In this document: positions 17,718 through 27,035 of the stretch, one piece after another
How positions within the stretch are numbered: the stretch's first letter is position 1
How the letters are laid out: every line of letters starts with the position of its first letter
Assembly: GCA_002456995.1 (NCBI GenBank)
Contig: NTKC01000005.1
Span: forward strand, 1-64,000
Length of the DNA: 64,000 nucleotides
Direction: 5' to 3'
From: Candidatus Thioglobus sp. MED-G25
Lineage (GTDB): Bacteria > Pseudomonadota > Gammaproteobacteria > Arenicellales > UBA868
Program-made: the position numbers and the translations under genes
The notes under the pieces: generated by a model
What the model was told of the DNA's origin: nothing
Seen by the model: only the letters and a program-made list of their open reading frames with translations
The model's database searches: none

Positions 17718-18683
17718 ATGAAAGCAACTTTGACAACTTTGAATGATATTGAGAAGGCGCGGGATGCGTTGCCGTCGGTGGTGCGAAGAACTCCAATTGT
17801 GCCGCTGGCACCGGAGCCGTGTGATATTGGCCATGAGAAACTGTTTCTCAAGGCAGAATGCCTTCAAATCACTGGTGCATATAAAGTTCGCGCTGCTTTC
17901 AATGTAATTAGGAGTCTCAGTGAATTGGAACGGAAGCGGGGTATTGTTCTGGCTTCTTCGGGCAATTTCGCGCAAGCCTTCGCATTTGCGGGTGCCCAGC
18001 TGGGTGTGTCCGTTGTCGTGGTAATGCTCGATCAGACCAGCACCTACAAGGTATCAGCCACGCAGGAACTTGGTGCTGAAGTTGTTTTCTGTGGCCGGGA
18101 CGCACTGAATCGGCAGCCAACAGTCGATGCCATTGCTGGCGATCGGGATATTACCGCAATCGATACATGGGAGTACCCGCCAGTCGTCGCAGGTCACGGC
18201 AGCATAGGTCTCGAAATTATTGAGGATGCCCCTGGGGTAGAGCAAATACTCTTGCCGGTCTCGAGCGGTGGTGTTGCTGCCGGAATTGCGACAGCGGTGA
18301 AACTGAGCTCACCACATGTCAGGATCATTGGTGTTCAGCCTGAGGGTGCAAATGCGTACTTTTTATCTAGGAAAGCTGGAAAACCTATAACACTCAGCCA
18401 CTGGGACACCATTGCAGATGGGTTATCCGCCCGGTTTCCAGGTGCGTATCCGTTTCATCACCTTCAGGAATATTTAGATGATGTGGTTCTGGTTTCAGAA
18501 AAAGAAATAGCCGCATCGTTTAGGTCGTTACTTTATCGGGGAAAGCTTTTGGTAGAACCGGCAGGTGCTGTTGCGCCTGCCGCTTTTCTTTCCGGCAAGG
18601 TTGATCAGGATCGCATTACAGTCGCTGCCGTAACCGGGGGCAATGTGACTGAAGAGACAGTCCAGACCCTGCTGAGCCTTTAA
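17718..18683 (+). CDS. Threonine/serine dehydratase-like PLP enzyme
   Basis: A 321-residue fold-type II PLP enzyme related to threonine ammonia-lyase and serine racemase. The PLP Lys lies in ITGAYKVRAAFNVI, the substrate loop is ASSGNFAQAFAFAGAQLG (family SSGNHAQG, here with Phe and Ala), and the phosphate loop is VSSGGVAAGIA where most relatives have GGGG. There is no C-terminal ACT regulatory domain, so it is the short catabolic-type form. The altered loops suggest a divergent subfamily with a possibly different amino-acid substrate. The serine hydrolase gene follows 70 bases downstream on the same strand and may be cotranscribed. Confidence 0.85.
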   Translation: MKATLTTLNDIEKARDALPSVVRRTPIVPLAPEPCDIGHEKLFLKAECLQITGAYKVRAAFNVIRSLSELERKRGIVLASSGNFAQAFAFAGAQLGVSVVVVMLDQTSTYKVSATQELGAEVVFCGRDALNRQPTVDAIAGDRDITAIDTWEYPPVVAGHGSIGLEIIEDAPGVEQILLPVSSGGVAAGIATAVKLSSPHVRIIGVQPEGANAYFLSRKAGKPITLSHWDTIADGLSARFPGAYPFHHLQEYLDDVVLVSEKEIAASFRSLLYRGKLLVEPAGAVAPAAFLSGKVDQDRITVAAVTGGNVTEETVQTLLSL

Positions 18684-18753
18684 CGAGGCGATTCAGGAAA
18701 AAGGAGCAAAAAGAGGTGCAGCGGATGGAGTCAATACGGCCGTTTGCAGACGC

Positions 18754-19884
18754 TTGGTGCAAAAATTGACTGCGAAGAACTATCTGCCACCCGCCGCTGA
18801 CAGTTGGTTGCGCTGCCAGCCGGCGTCAATCGGTCTAAATGCGGGGCGTCTTCATCATGCGGTTGAATTTGCCTGCCAGCATGAATCCGATTGGCTATAC
18901 GATCTATCTGAACAAAAAGCGATTGCTGGTTCGGAGCCGCCACCCTGGAATGAGATCTTGGGCCCACTCAAGCCACGCGGAGGACCCGCGGGCTTGATTA
19001 TTAGACATGGACAAATAGTAGCGTCGTGGGGAGATGTCGAGCGGGTAGATCCGACTTTCAGTGCGACCAAAAGTTATATTGGCCTTTGTGCTGCGATTGC
19101 CTATCGAGATGGTCTTATCAGAAACTTTGACGATCCGCTAAGCGAATACGATTCGCTTAACGAGTTTTCTTCAGATCACAATAATTCAATCACCTGGCGT
19201 CACCTCCTGCAGCAGACAAGTGAATGGGAGGGTACCTTGTGGTCAAAGCCGGATCAGGTAGATCGGAATCGACAAGTCGGATCGAATGCGAACGACAGTC
19301 AAAAAGGGCAGGCTCGACAATTAATGGAACCAGGCGGTTACTGGGAATACAACGATGTTCGAGTAAATTTAGCTGCGTTGTGCCTAACCCGATTGTTTGA
19401 AATGTCGCTCTCAGATGTTTTGCGCAAAAACATCATGGATCCTATTGACGCAAGTCACAGTTGGGAGTGGCATGGATACAGGAATTCCTACATCGAGATT
19501 AAGGGTCAATTGGTGCAGAGTGTGTCAGGTGGTGCCCATTGGGGTGGGGGTCTATGGATCAGCTCTTTAGATCATGCGCGTATGGGCCTGTTGATCAGTC
19601 GACAGGGTCGTTGGGGTAATGTGGAGATTCTGCCCGAGCATTGCTTAGGTCCTCTATTTACGCCGTGCCCACTGAATCTAAACTATGGGTTTCTCTGGTG
19701 GTTGAACTCCAACCGGAGCTTGTTCCCAGGTGCGGGCGAGTCCAGTGTATTTGCGTATGGCGCTGGCGCAAATTATGTCTGGATCGATCCCGATTACGAT
19801 CTCGTGGTTGTGGTGCGTTGGATCGATGCTGGTTCGATGAATGACTTTACAGCGTTGGTGATGGATTCGATCGTACGTCCGTAA
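18754..19884 (+). CDS. Serine hydrolase, beta-lactamase/penicillin-binding fold
   Basis: A 376-residue class C beta-lactamase-fold protein. The nucleophile motif is FSATKSYIG (SxxK as SATK) and the second motif is YWEYNDVRVN (YxN). A late GAGANYVWIDPDYDLVVVVRW segment fits the beta-strand bearing the third motif. No signal peptide is seen, so a cytoplasmic amidase/esterase role is more likely than antibiotic resistance. The listed start is TTG, followed at once by GTG; no in-frame ATG lies upstream. A separate 14-codon ATG frame (18725-18769, MESIRPFADAWCKN) overlaps the start out of frame, which may be chance, a leader peptide or a sign of a shifted N-terminus. Confidence 0.82.
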   Translation: MVQKLTAKNYLPPAADSWLRCQPASIGLNAGRLHHAVEFACQHESDWLYDLSEQKAIAGSEPPPWNEILGPLKPRGGPAGLIIRHGQIVASWGDVERVDPTFSATKSYIGLCAAIAYRDGLIRNFDDPLSEYDSLNEFSSDHNNSITWRHLLQQTSEWEGTLWSKPDQVDRNRQVGSNANDSQKGQARQLMEPGGYWEYNDVRVNLAALCLTRLFEMSLSDVLRKNIMDPIDASHSWEWHGYRNSYIEIKGQLVQSVSGGAHWGGGLWISSLDHARMGLLISRQGRWGNVEILPEHCLGPLFTPCPLNLNYGFLWWLNSNRSLFPGAGESSVFAYGAGANYVWIDPDYDLVVVVRWIDAGSMNDFTALVMDSIVRP

Positions 19885-19915
19885 TCTGCGGCCAATCGTT
19901 TGGTGTTCGAATTAG

Positions 19916-20899
19916 CTAGAGTGTGGAACGGTAGTCGTAGTTGTTATTGAATCGGTGCATAAGGTAGTTACCGTAATGAACTGGCGAATCATTGTCGCCC
20001 GGTCGGGTGAGCGATGGAAATGGTCGCACTTGAGTTTCAAAGGTAGGATCGAAAAAGAATGCTACCGAGTAGCGTTCCTTGGTGCTTAATGAAACCCGAT
20101 GAGGAGTTGAAGGCCAACGACCACCAGACCAGTACGACAGCATATCTGCAACATTGAGTACAAAGGTGTCAGGAATCGGTACAGCTGGTATCCATTGACT
20201 ATCCCGGGTGAGTACTTCCAGTCCTCCGGTAAGGTCCTGAGAAACGAGGGTTAGAAATCCATGGTCCGTGTGTGGCGCCGAGCCGTATCCATCTGCAGCA
20301 GTTGAATCGGCTACAGCAGGATAGTGAAGTAATCTTAGAAAAACCGTTGGATCATCGAATGCTTGATCGAAAATATTTGGATCTTGTCCAAGCGCCACTG
20401 CAAGTCTTTGGACTAACTCAAGGGCTAGGTATTCCATTGCCTCATAATAGTCTTCGACTTCGGTTTTGAATGTTGGCATCAAAGATTCGGGCCATTGGTT
20501 CGGCCCAAAGATCGCAGTCCCCCATCGGGCGTGATCAGAAAAGACTGGCTGCATGGCCATAAAGGATTCGGAATAGTTGGGCCGGAATGGTTTCTCAACA
20601 GAAGAAGTGACAGCTGTGCTGGTGTTGAAGCCAATGTAGCCACGGTGACATGGATTGATTTTGATGTCTTGTTTGGCTGATTGCGGAAGCGCGTGAAAGC
20701 GATGGGTTGCTTCGAATACCGTTTTAATAGTGTCGGTGGCTATGTTGTGACCTGAGATGTAGCAAAAGCCGTGTTTTTGAAGTGCCCTATCCAGTTGTTG
20801 AGCGACACTAGGGTCGTCGATAGGTGATGTTCCAGAATGGATGTCGACAATGGGTAGCGAAGGATTCAAGATGACAAGAGCTCCGATTAGTAAATGCAA
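19916..20899 (-). CDS. Isopenicillin N synthase-like 2-oxoglutarate/Fe(II) oxygenase
   Basis: A non-haem iron oxygenase of the IPNS-like 2-oxoglutarate-dependent superfamily. N-terminal DIOX_N features include LPIVDIHSG and LQKHGFCYISGHNI; the C-terminal jelly roll has the metal ligands in SAPHTDHGFLTLVSQD (HxD) and STPHRVSLS (second His), with the Arg-Ser of RYSVAFFFDP-type cosubstrate binding nearby. Typical targets are amino acids or secondary metabolites; the substrate is unknown. The listed 327-residue frame starts at TTG with a hydrophobic lead MHLLIGALVIL; a second TTG at 20869 preceded by GGAG would give a more normal N-terminus. Convergent with the serine hydrolase. Confidence 0.85.
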   Translation of the reverse strand: MHLLIGALVILNPSLPIVDIHSGTSPIDDPSVAQQLDRALQKHGFCYISGHNIATDTIKTVFEATHRFHALPQSAKQDIKINPCHRGYIGFNTSTAVTSSVEKPFRPNYSESFMAMQPVFSDHARWGTAIFGPNQWPESLMPTFKTEVEDYYEAMEYLALELVQRLAVALGQDPNIFDQAFDDPTVFLRLLHYPAVADSTAADGYGSAPHTDHGFLTLVSQDLTGGLEVLTRDSQWIPAVPIPDTFVLNVADMLSYWSGGRWPSTPHRVSLSTKERYSVAFFFDPTFETQVRPFPSLTRPGDNDSPVHYGNYLMHRFNNNYDYRSTL

Positions 20900-21059
20900 G
20901 AACTTGAGTGTGACATAAAGTGTACCCCACTATATTCCATCATAGACAACGGGGCCTAACCAGTTCAACGTCGACGGCGCAATCGTTGCAACTGTTCTGT
21001 GCCAGGTACCGGAATTGATCAAGCCTGAATCTTAACTGATAGACCACATAGGCCGAAAC

Positions 21060-22103
21060 ATGTTGTTAGAGAACTTTGAGTATGACTTGCCGAAGGAACT
21101 CATCGCGCAGGAACCTCTCCAAGGGCGTTCAGACAGTCGCCTGCTGAGCGTTACACGCGAGGGTCTACTAACGGACAAGCATGTTCGAGATCTTCCAGGC
21201 TTGCTCGAACCGGGGGATCTTCTGGTGTTTAACGATACTCGGGTATTCAAGGCCAGGCTGAGCGCCGTGAAGGCAGACAGCGGAGGTCGGGTGGAAATAG
21301 TTGTTGAACGACTACTGGGCCCAAGTAGTTGCCTCGCAATAATTCGATCCAGTAATCCGGTTCGGGACGGTTCGGAACTCTTAACCTCAAGCGGGTACCG
21401 GTTGCAGGTTCAGTCGCGTACTTCTGATTTTTATCAATTGATAGCGTTGGCGGGTGCGGTTTTCGATAAAATTTTATCCTCCGACGGTTCTTTGCCTTTG
21501 CCACCCTATATACGGCGACAACCGAATTTGCAGGATTATGATCGTTATCAAACCGTGTTTGCTGCAGAATCCGGCGCTGTGGCGGCACCCACAGCCGGGC
21601 TTCATTTCGATGTGGGGTTAATGGACCGACTAGAGGCGGCAGGGGTGAAAATAGATTTTCTTACACTTCATGTGGGTAGTGGCACCTTCCAGCCAGTCCG
21701 TTCAAAGGTCATTGAGGATCATCGAATGCATAAAGAGTGGCTTAAGGTGGACGAGGTGCTGGTTAGCGCTGTCAATCGGACAAGGCGTAATGGAAACCGA
21801 GTGGTCGGTGTGGGAACGACCGTTGTGCGAGGGTTGGAGACGGCCTCCCAAAATGGCCAGCTAGTACCATTTGAAGGTGAGACTGACTTATATATTTATC
21901 CCGGGTACCGGTTTCAGACAGTGGACGCTCTTCTGACTAACTTTCACTTGCCTCGGTCATCTCTGCTAATTATGGTCAGTGCGTTTTCGGGTGTGGAAAG
22001 GATTCGAGAGGTCTATGAACATGCGCTGAAGCAGAGATATCGATTTTTCAGTTACGGAGATTGTATGTTTTTGAATAGGGCGGAACATCTGAATGAAGTT
22101 TGA
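21060..22103 (+). CDS. queA: S-adenosylmethionine:tRNA ribosyltransferase-isomerase
   Basis: QueA transfers and rearranges the ribose of SAM onto preQ1 at position 34 of Tyr, His, Asn and Asp tRNAs, forming epoxyqueuosine. The 347-residue protein is full length and shows FEYDLPKELIAQEPL at the start, GDLLVFNDTRVFKARL, AAPTAGLHFD and HVGSGTFQPV. Its last codons overlap the tgt start by 11 bases, coupling it to the enzyme that acts just before it. It is the first gene of a long co-directional run reaching yajQ. Confidence 0.98.
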   Translation: MLLENFEYDLPKELIAQEPLQGRSDSRLLSVTREGLLTDKHVRDLPGLLEPGDLLVFNDTRVFKARLSAVKADSGGRVEIVVERLLGPSSCLAIIRSSNPVRDGSELLTSSGYRLQVQSRTSDFYQLIALAGAVFDKILSSDGSLPLPPYIRRQPNLQDYDRYQTVFAAESGAVAAPTAGLHFDVGLMDRLEAAGVKIDFLTLHVGSGTFQPVRSKVIEDHRMHKEWLKVDEVLVSAVNRTRRNGNRVVGVGTTVVRGLETASQNGQLVPFEGETDLYIYPGYRFQTVDALLTNFHLPRSSLLIMVSAFSGVERIREVYEHALKQRYRFFSYGDCMFLNRAEHLNEV

Positions 22104-23190
22104 AGTTTTGACATCCGACGGTAGGGCCCGACGATCGGTGCTGGTTTTCGATAGGAGACGAGTCGATACACCGATATTTATGCCGGTAGGTACGCGTGGG
22201 GCGGTGAAAACCGTTACACCGGATGAAGTAGCTGCCAGCGGCGCTCAGATCATATTAGGTAATACATTTCACCTCATGCTCAGGCCGGGTGTTCAAGTCA
22301 TCGCGCAACACGGCTCGCTTCACAATTTTATGGGTTGGGATGGTCCGATCCTGACCGATTCGGGAGGATTTCAGGTCTGGAGCCTGGCCGAGCGACGACG
22401 AATCAGTGAAGAAGGTGTCACGTTCCAATCCCCATTTGACGGCTCAACCGTATTTCTCGGGCCCGAAGAGTCGATGCAGGTGCAGCAGGGGTTGGGTTCG
22501 GACATCGCCATGACATTTGATGAGTGCACTGACTATCCCGCGACTTATGAAGAAGCAAAGAGATCTATGGATCTGTCAATGCGTTGGGCAGCACGGTGTC
22601 GGGATGCGCACTCCGGCAGTCAGCAATTACTGTTTGGTATCGCCCAAGGGGGTGTATTTTCAGAACTCAGATCAAGTTCATTAGAGTCGTTAGTATCCCT
22701 GGGTTTTGATGGATACGCCCTTGGTGGTCTCTCGGTGGGTGAACCTAAGACAAAAATGTACGAGATCCTGGATAATTGTGCGCCGCTAATGCCTACCGAC
22801 GCGCCTCGCTACCTGATGGGGGTTGGAAAGCCCGAAGACTTGTTGAGGGGTGTTGCGGCCGGCATCGACATGTTTGATTGTGTGCTACCCACCCGAAATG
22901 CTCGCAATGGCTGGCTGTATACCTGGGATGGCGTGTTAAAAGTGAAAAATACTCGTCACCGGCAGGATACGCGTCCGATTGACGAATCCTGCAGCTGTCC
23001 ATGTTGTTCGACCTACTCCCGCAGCTACCTCCGGCACTTGTTTGTCAACAAAGAGGGGTTGGGCCAACGGTTGTGTACGGTACATAATTTGTGGTTTTTC
23101 GGACAGTTGATGCAGGAGATCCGTCTGGCCATCGAGAATAAACGGTTTGACAGTTTTCACAGAGACTTTCTTTTGCGTTATCTCGAATAG
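22093..23190 (+). CDS. tgt: tRNA-guanine transglycosylase
   Basis: Tgt exchanges guanine-34 for preQ1 in tRNAs with GUN anticodons. The 365-residue sequence has PVGTRGAVKTVTPDEV, ILTDSGGFQVWSLA with the nucleophile-region Asp, FGIAQGG, GGLSVGE, GVAAGIDMFDCVLPTRNARNG, and the zinc site CxCxxC...H as SCSCPCCSTYSRSYLRHLFVNKE. Start overlaps queA; yajC follows after 51 bases, the standard gammaproteobacterial queA-tgt-yajC-secD-secF arrangement. Confidence 0.98.
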   Translation: MKFEVLTSDGRARRSVLVFDRRRVDTPIFMPVGTRGAVKTVTPDEVAASGAQIILGNTFHLMLRPGVQVIAQHGSLHNFMGWDGPILTDSGGFQVWSLAERRRISEEGVTFQSPFDGSTVFLGPEESMQVQQGLGSDIAMTFDECTDYPATYEEAKRSMDLSMRWAARCRDAHSGSQQLLFGIAQGGVFSELRSSSLESLVSLGFDGYALGGLSVGEPKTKMYEILDNCAPLMPTDAPRYLMGVGKPEDLLRGVAAGIDMFDCVLPTRNARNGWLYTWDGVLKVKNTRHRQDTRPIDESCSCPCCSTYSRSYLRHLFVNKEGLGQRLCTVHNLWFFGQLMQEIRLAIENKRFDSFHRDFLLRYLE

Positions 23191-23241
23191 GGACAGGTTG
23201 TGGCATAATCACACGCTTTTCCAACGACCTAATGGATAAAT

Positions 23242-23571
23242 TTGATGAGATTTCTCATTTCTGACGCCTGGGCCCAGGTTGGGGGCGACGGCGGGAGTAG
23301 TTTCCTAAGCCTGCTGCCCCTGGTGATCATTTTCGTGCTGTTTTACTTTTTGCTGATAAGACCGCAGCAGAAACGCGCCAAACAACACAAAGAAATGGTT
23401 GCGTCGGTCAAGAAAGGTGATGACGTTGCGACCAATGGTGGGCTTGTCGGTAGAGTAGTCGATCTTGACGACAATTTTGCGACCCTGGAAATTGCCAAGG
23501 ATGTAAACGTCAAAATTCAGCGACCGTCAATCGGTCAGATGATTCCCAAGGGCTCTGCGGCCGGTTCCTAG
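23242..23571 (+). CDS. yajC: Preprotein translocase accessory subunit YajC
   Basis: YajC is a small inner-membrane partner of SecDF. The 109-residue protein has one transmembrane helix (LLPLVIIFVLFYFLLIRPQQKR), with the conserved RPQQKR at the cytoplasmic face, then a basic soluble domain containing VKKGDDVATNGGLVGRV. Five bases separate it from secD. Context and motif make this secure. Confidence 0.97.
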   Translation: MMRFLISDAWAQVGGDGGSSFLSLLPLVIIFVLFYFLLIRPQQKRAKQHKEMVASVKKGDDVATNGGLVGRVVDLDDNFATLEIAKDVNVKIQRPSIGQMIPKGSAAGS

Positions 23572-23577
23572 TACGAA

Positions 23578-25464
23578 ATGCGGAACCACTACCCATGGTG
23601 GAAGTGGCTGATCATCGCTGTGGTGGTCATCCCTGGCCTCTTTTATGCCTTACCGAACTTATTTGGTGATGATCTGGGCATACAAATACGAGGAACTCGC
23701 GGTGCGACATTGACGTCGTCCGACCTTTCGCAGATTAAGTCATTGGTTGACTCGAGTGGATCGGTGTATAGATCTATTCGCAAAGACGATAGAGGAATCA
23801 GCGTTCGATTGACTACTCCCGATGATCAACTCAAGGTCCGGGATTTGCTCGAACAAGAACTTGGAAATCGTTACACAATTGCGCTGACGCTGCTACCGGC
23901 TGCCCCGAATCTCTTTACCAGCGTTGGGGCCAAGCCGATGTACCTGGGACTTGATTTGAGAGGCGGAGTTCACTTCCTGATGGAAGTCGATATGAATAGT
24001 GTGGCGCGGCGGGCACAAGAGCGTTACGTTGCAGATATTCGGGCGGCGCTTCGAAAAGAAAAACTGCGTTATAAGGAAGTGCACAATAGGACGGACGGTG
24101 CCATTGAAATATGGTTACGCGACGCTTCTAGGTTGCCGGACGCCGAGAAGCTTATCCAACGGGAGTTCTCCGGACTCACTATAGATAGCACTCAAGTTCA
24201 AGGTGAGGAACATTTGACTGTGCGTCTTAGCGAGTCAGAGGTAGAAGACCTCTCAGAATTCGCATTGACACAAAATATTACTGCGCTTAGGAACAGGATC
24301 GACGAGTTAGGTGTTGCCGAGCCAGTGGTCCAGAGACAAGGTGACAGACGGATCGTAATTCAGTTGCCAGGCGTTCAAGATACAGCAAGGGCGAAACGTA
24401 TTTTGGGCCGAACAGCGACACTTGAGATGATGTTGGTTGATGAAGAGCACAGCCTCGAGGCAGCTCAGAACGGAAAGACGCCACCGGGATCAAGACTCTA
24501 TAAGTTGCGCGATGGCCGATCGATTTTGTTGAAGAAGAGGGTGATTTACTCAGGTGAGAACATCACCGATGCGGCGGCCAGTATCGATACCCAGAACGGG
24601 AGTCCCATCGTCAGTATCACGCTTGATGCAGTTGGATCCCGGATTAACCAGCGGATCACAGGAGACAACATCGGTAAGCGGATGGCAGTTGTCTATATTG
24701 AAATTCGGTCGCGCAACAAAATCGATGCCGATGGTCAAGCTGTGACGGACCAGCAAGGGCGAGTTGTTCGAGTCAAGGAGCGTATTGAAGAAGTTATTAC
24801 TGCGCCAGTAATCAGGGATCAACTGGGCAAGCGATTCCAGATTGAGGGCCTGGATAGTGTCACGGAAGCCAGGGACCTTGCGTTGCTGCTGCGGGCCGGC
24901 TCTCTGGCAGCACCTGTAGAGATTATAGAAGAGCGAACCGTGGGTCCCAGTCTGGGTCGGGCGAATATTGATCAGGGGTTTCTTTCGGTGATTATTGGGT
25001 TTGTTTTGGTGCTCGTTTTTATGTTGTTGTATTACCGAGCCTTTGGTTTGTTTGCGAATACCGCCCTGGGCCTCAATTTAGTCTTGATTGTTGCGGTACT
25101 GTCCATGTTTCAGGCTACCCTTACACTTCCCGGGGTAGCAGGGATTCTGTTGACCGTCGGCATGGCCGTGGACGCGAATGTGCTCATATTTGAGCGTATC
25201 AGGGAAGAGCTTCGTAATGGTAATACTCCGCAGGCCAGCATACATCTTGGCTACGACCGTGCGCTCTCTACCATTGTCGATGCAAACATTACGACCTTAA
25301 TTGCAGCAATCGTGCTGTTCAATTTCGGGACTGGTCCGATCAAAGGGTTCGCTGTCACATTAAGTATCGGGATATTGACCTCCATGTTCACTTCAATTTT
25401 TGTAACTCGCGGCCTGGCTAATCTGATGTACGGTCGAAAGCGAGTCAAAAGCCTTGCGATCTGA
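23578..25464 (+). CDS. secD: Protein translocase subunit SecD
   Basis: SecD is the larger half of the proton-driven SecDF complex that pulls proteins across the inner membrane. The 628-residue protein has an N-terminal membrane segment (WLIIAVVVIPGLFYALPNLF), YLGLDLRGGVHFLMEVD, a large periplasmic P1 domain, and a C-terminal block of five further helices starting near residue 465, with GMAVDANVLIFERIREEL as the conserved D-N/R motif in helix 4. Length is normal for the family. SecF follows 11 bases later. Confidence 0.97.
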   Translation: MRNHYPWWKWLIIAVVVIPGLFYALPNLFGDDLGIQIRGTRGATLTSSDLSQIKSLVDSSGSVYRSIRKDDRGISVRLTTPDDQLKVRDLLEQELGNRYTIALTLLPAAPNLFTSVGAKPMYLGLDLRGGVHFLMEVDMNSVARRAQERYVADIRAALRKEKLRYKEVHNRTDGAIEIWLRDASRLPDAEKLIQREFSGLTIDSTQVQGEEHLTVRLSESEVEDLSEFALTQNITALRNRIDELGVAEPVVQRQGDRRIVIQLPGVQDTARAKRILGRTATLEMMLVDEEHSLEAAQNGKTPPGSRLYKLRDGRSILLKKRVIYSGENITDAAASIDTQNGSPIVSITLDAVGSRINQRITGDNIGKRMAVVYIEIRSRNKIDADGQAVTDQQGRVVRVKERIEEVITAPVIRDQLGKRFQIEGLDSVTEARDLALLLRAGSLAAPVEIIEERTVGPSLGRANIDQGFLSVIIGFVLVLVFMLLYYRAFGLFANTALGLNLVLIVAVLSMFQATLTLPGVAGILLTVGMAVDANVLIFERIREELRNGNTPQASIHLGYDRALSTIVDANITTLIAAIVLFNFGTGPIKGFAVTLSIGILTSMFTSIFVTRGLANLMYGRKRVKSLAI

Positions 25465-25475
25465 GGGTTAAAGGT

Positions 25476-26483
25476 TTGGAATTTCTTAAGCGGGATACCC
25501 GAATAGACTTTATTGGTCGGCGCCGAATCGCAGCGCTTATCTCTATTTCAGTCATAGTGATTGTTCTTTTATCGTTGTTTTTCAGAGGTATTAACCTGGG
25601 TATCGACTTTACTGGGGGGACTCTGGTTGAGGTATCGTACAGTAGTTCAGTCAATACTGAGGAAGTACGTACAAACCTCCGGCGTTCGGGTCTTGATGGC
25701 GTTGTTGTTCAGTATTTTGGGACGTCAAGGGATGTGTTGATCAGACTGCCAGCTGATCCTGAAGTCGATGCCGCAGAATCCAGCAGTCTCATCATATCTT
25801 CGTTGAGGGAGCCGTACGGTGAGACACTTGCCGAGTCTTCAGAAAACGACAGTCAGCGCTGTGTATTTCAAGATGGCACGACGGGGGATTGTACGGTACA
25901 GATGAGGCGGGTTGAGTTCGTGGGGCCCCAGGTCGGCGGCGAATTGACTGAAAAGGGAGGCCTGGCGATGCTATACGCGTTGATCGGCATACTGGCCTAC
26001 GTAGCCTGGCGCTTTGAGTGGCGATTTGCATTGGGGGCGGTGATTGCGCTGGTCCACGACGTTGTGGTCACGGTCGGAATTTTCTCGCTGCTGGGCCTGG
26101 AATTTTCGTTACCCGTACTGGCCGCAGTTCTTGCGGTAATTGGTTACTCATTGAACGACACAATTGTTGTATTTGACCGGATCCGGGAAAATTTTCGCAA
26201 GATGCGAAAAGGGACAATTGTCGAAATCATGAACACTGCAATCAATCAGACGCTCAGACGGACGCTGTTGACCTCGTTGACAACCCTGCTGGTCGTGGTC
26301 ACGCTTATTCTGCTCGGCGGGGAGATTATCAAAGGCTTTGCGGTGGCTCTATTCATCGGCATACTGGTTGGAACCTATTCGTCCATTTTCGTGGCAAGCC
26401 CAGTGGTGCTTAGTTTGCGAATCACCCGCGATGATATGCTTTTGATCAAAAAAGAAGGGGAGGAAGCAGACTCGCTGTCGTGA
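25476..26483 (+). CDS. secF: Protein translocase subunit SecF
   Basis: SecF completes the SecDF complex. The 335-residue protein starts FIGRRRIAALISISVIVIVLLSLFF, followed by GINLGIDFTGGTLVEV, then VEFVGPQVGGELTEKG, a five-helix RND-like membrane block, and YSLNDTIVVFDRIRENFRK. The periplasmic stretch contains two cysteines (SQRCVFQDGTTGDCTV) that could form a disulfide. The start codon is TTG. It completes the yajC-secD-secF operon. Confidence 0.97.
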   Translation: MEFLKRDTRIDFIGRRRIAALISISVIVIVLLSLFFRGINLGIDFTGGTLVEVSYSSSVNTEEVRTNLRRSGLDGVVVQYFGTSRDVLIRLPADPEVDAAESSSLIISSLREPYGETLAESSENDSQRCVFQDGTTGDCTVQMRRVEFVGPQVGGELTEKGGLAMLYALIGILAYVAWRFEWRFALGAVIALVHDVVVTVGIFSLLGLEFSLPVLAAVLAVIGYSLNDTIVVFDRIRENFRKMRKGTIVEIMNTAINQTLRRTLLTSLTTLLVVVTLILLGGEIIKGFAVALFIGILVGTYSSIFVASPVVLSLRITRDDMLLIKKEGEEADSLS

Positions 26484-26516
26484 TGCGGCGGTGAATCTGC
26501 TCTGAAGGGGGCCAAC

Positions 26517-27035
26517 GTGCGCTGCCCCAGTTGCATATCAGACGCTACACGCGTCATCGACTCCCGACTGAGTGACGGGGGTGATACCGTTCGCAGGCGG
26601 CGGGCCTGCAAACACTGCGGTCATCGTTTCACGACTTTCGAACGTCTTGAAGTAGAACAGCCTCGAGTGATTAAAAGTGACGGTAGACGTGAAGCGTGGG
26701 AGGAAGAGAAATTAAAGCGTGGAATAATGCGGGCACTGGAAAAACGCCCTGTCGGTCAGGATCAAATCGAATCTTTGCTACTGGCAATCGAAAAATTAGT
26801 GAGATTTTCCGGGGAGCGTGAAGTGCAGTCCTCGTTGATTGGCCAGTTCGTTATGGAAAGCCTGCGGGAAATAGATGAAGTGGCTTATGTCCGGTATGCG
26901 TCTGTTTATCGGAGTTTTGAAGATGTGTCAGCATTTGCCGATGAGGTGGAGCGTTTGCAACATGCAAAGGATCATGTGATAGCCACGGACCAACTTTCAT
27001 TGCTCAGCCCCGGTGGGCTGGTCGAAAAAACATGA
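26517..27035 (+). CDS. nrdR: Transcriptional repressor NrdR
   Basis: NrdR is the nucleotide-sensing repressor of ribonucleotide reductase genes. The 172-residue protein has the N-terminal zinc ribbon (RCPSC then CKHCGHRF) and the ATP-cone beginning VIKSDGRREAWEEEKLKRGIMRALEKRPV. The start is GTG, so the protein begins directly at the zinc ribbon as in known NrdR. It overlaps ribD by four bases, the usual nrdR-rib arrangement in gammaproteobacteria. Confidence 0.97.
   Translation: MRCPSCISDATRVIDSRLSDGGDTVRRRRACKHCGHRFTTFERLEVEQPRVIKSDGRREAWEEEKLKRGIMRALEKRPVGQDQIESLLLAIEKLVRFSGEREVQSSLIGQFVMESLREIDEVAYVRYASVYRSFEDVSAFADEVERLQHAKDHVIATDQLSLLSPGGLVEKT

Noticed and set aside
18754-19884. Antibiotic-resistance beta-lactamase
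   Set aside because: No signal peptide and no typical third active-site motif; the fold is shared by many esterases and amidases.
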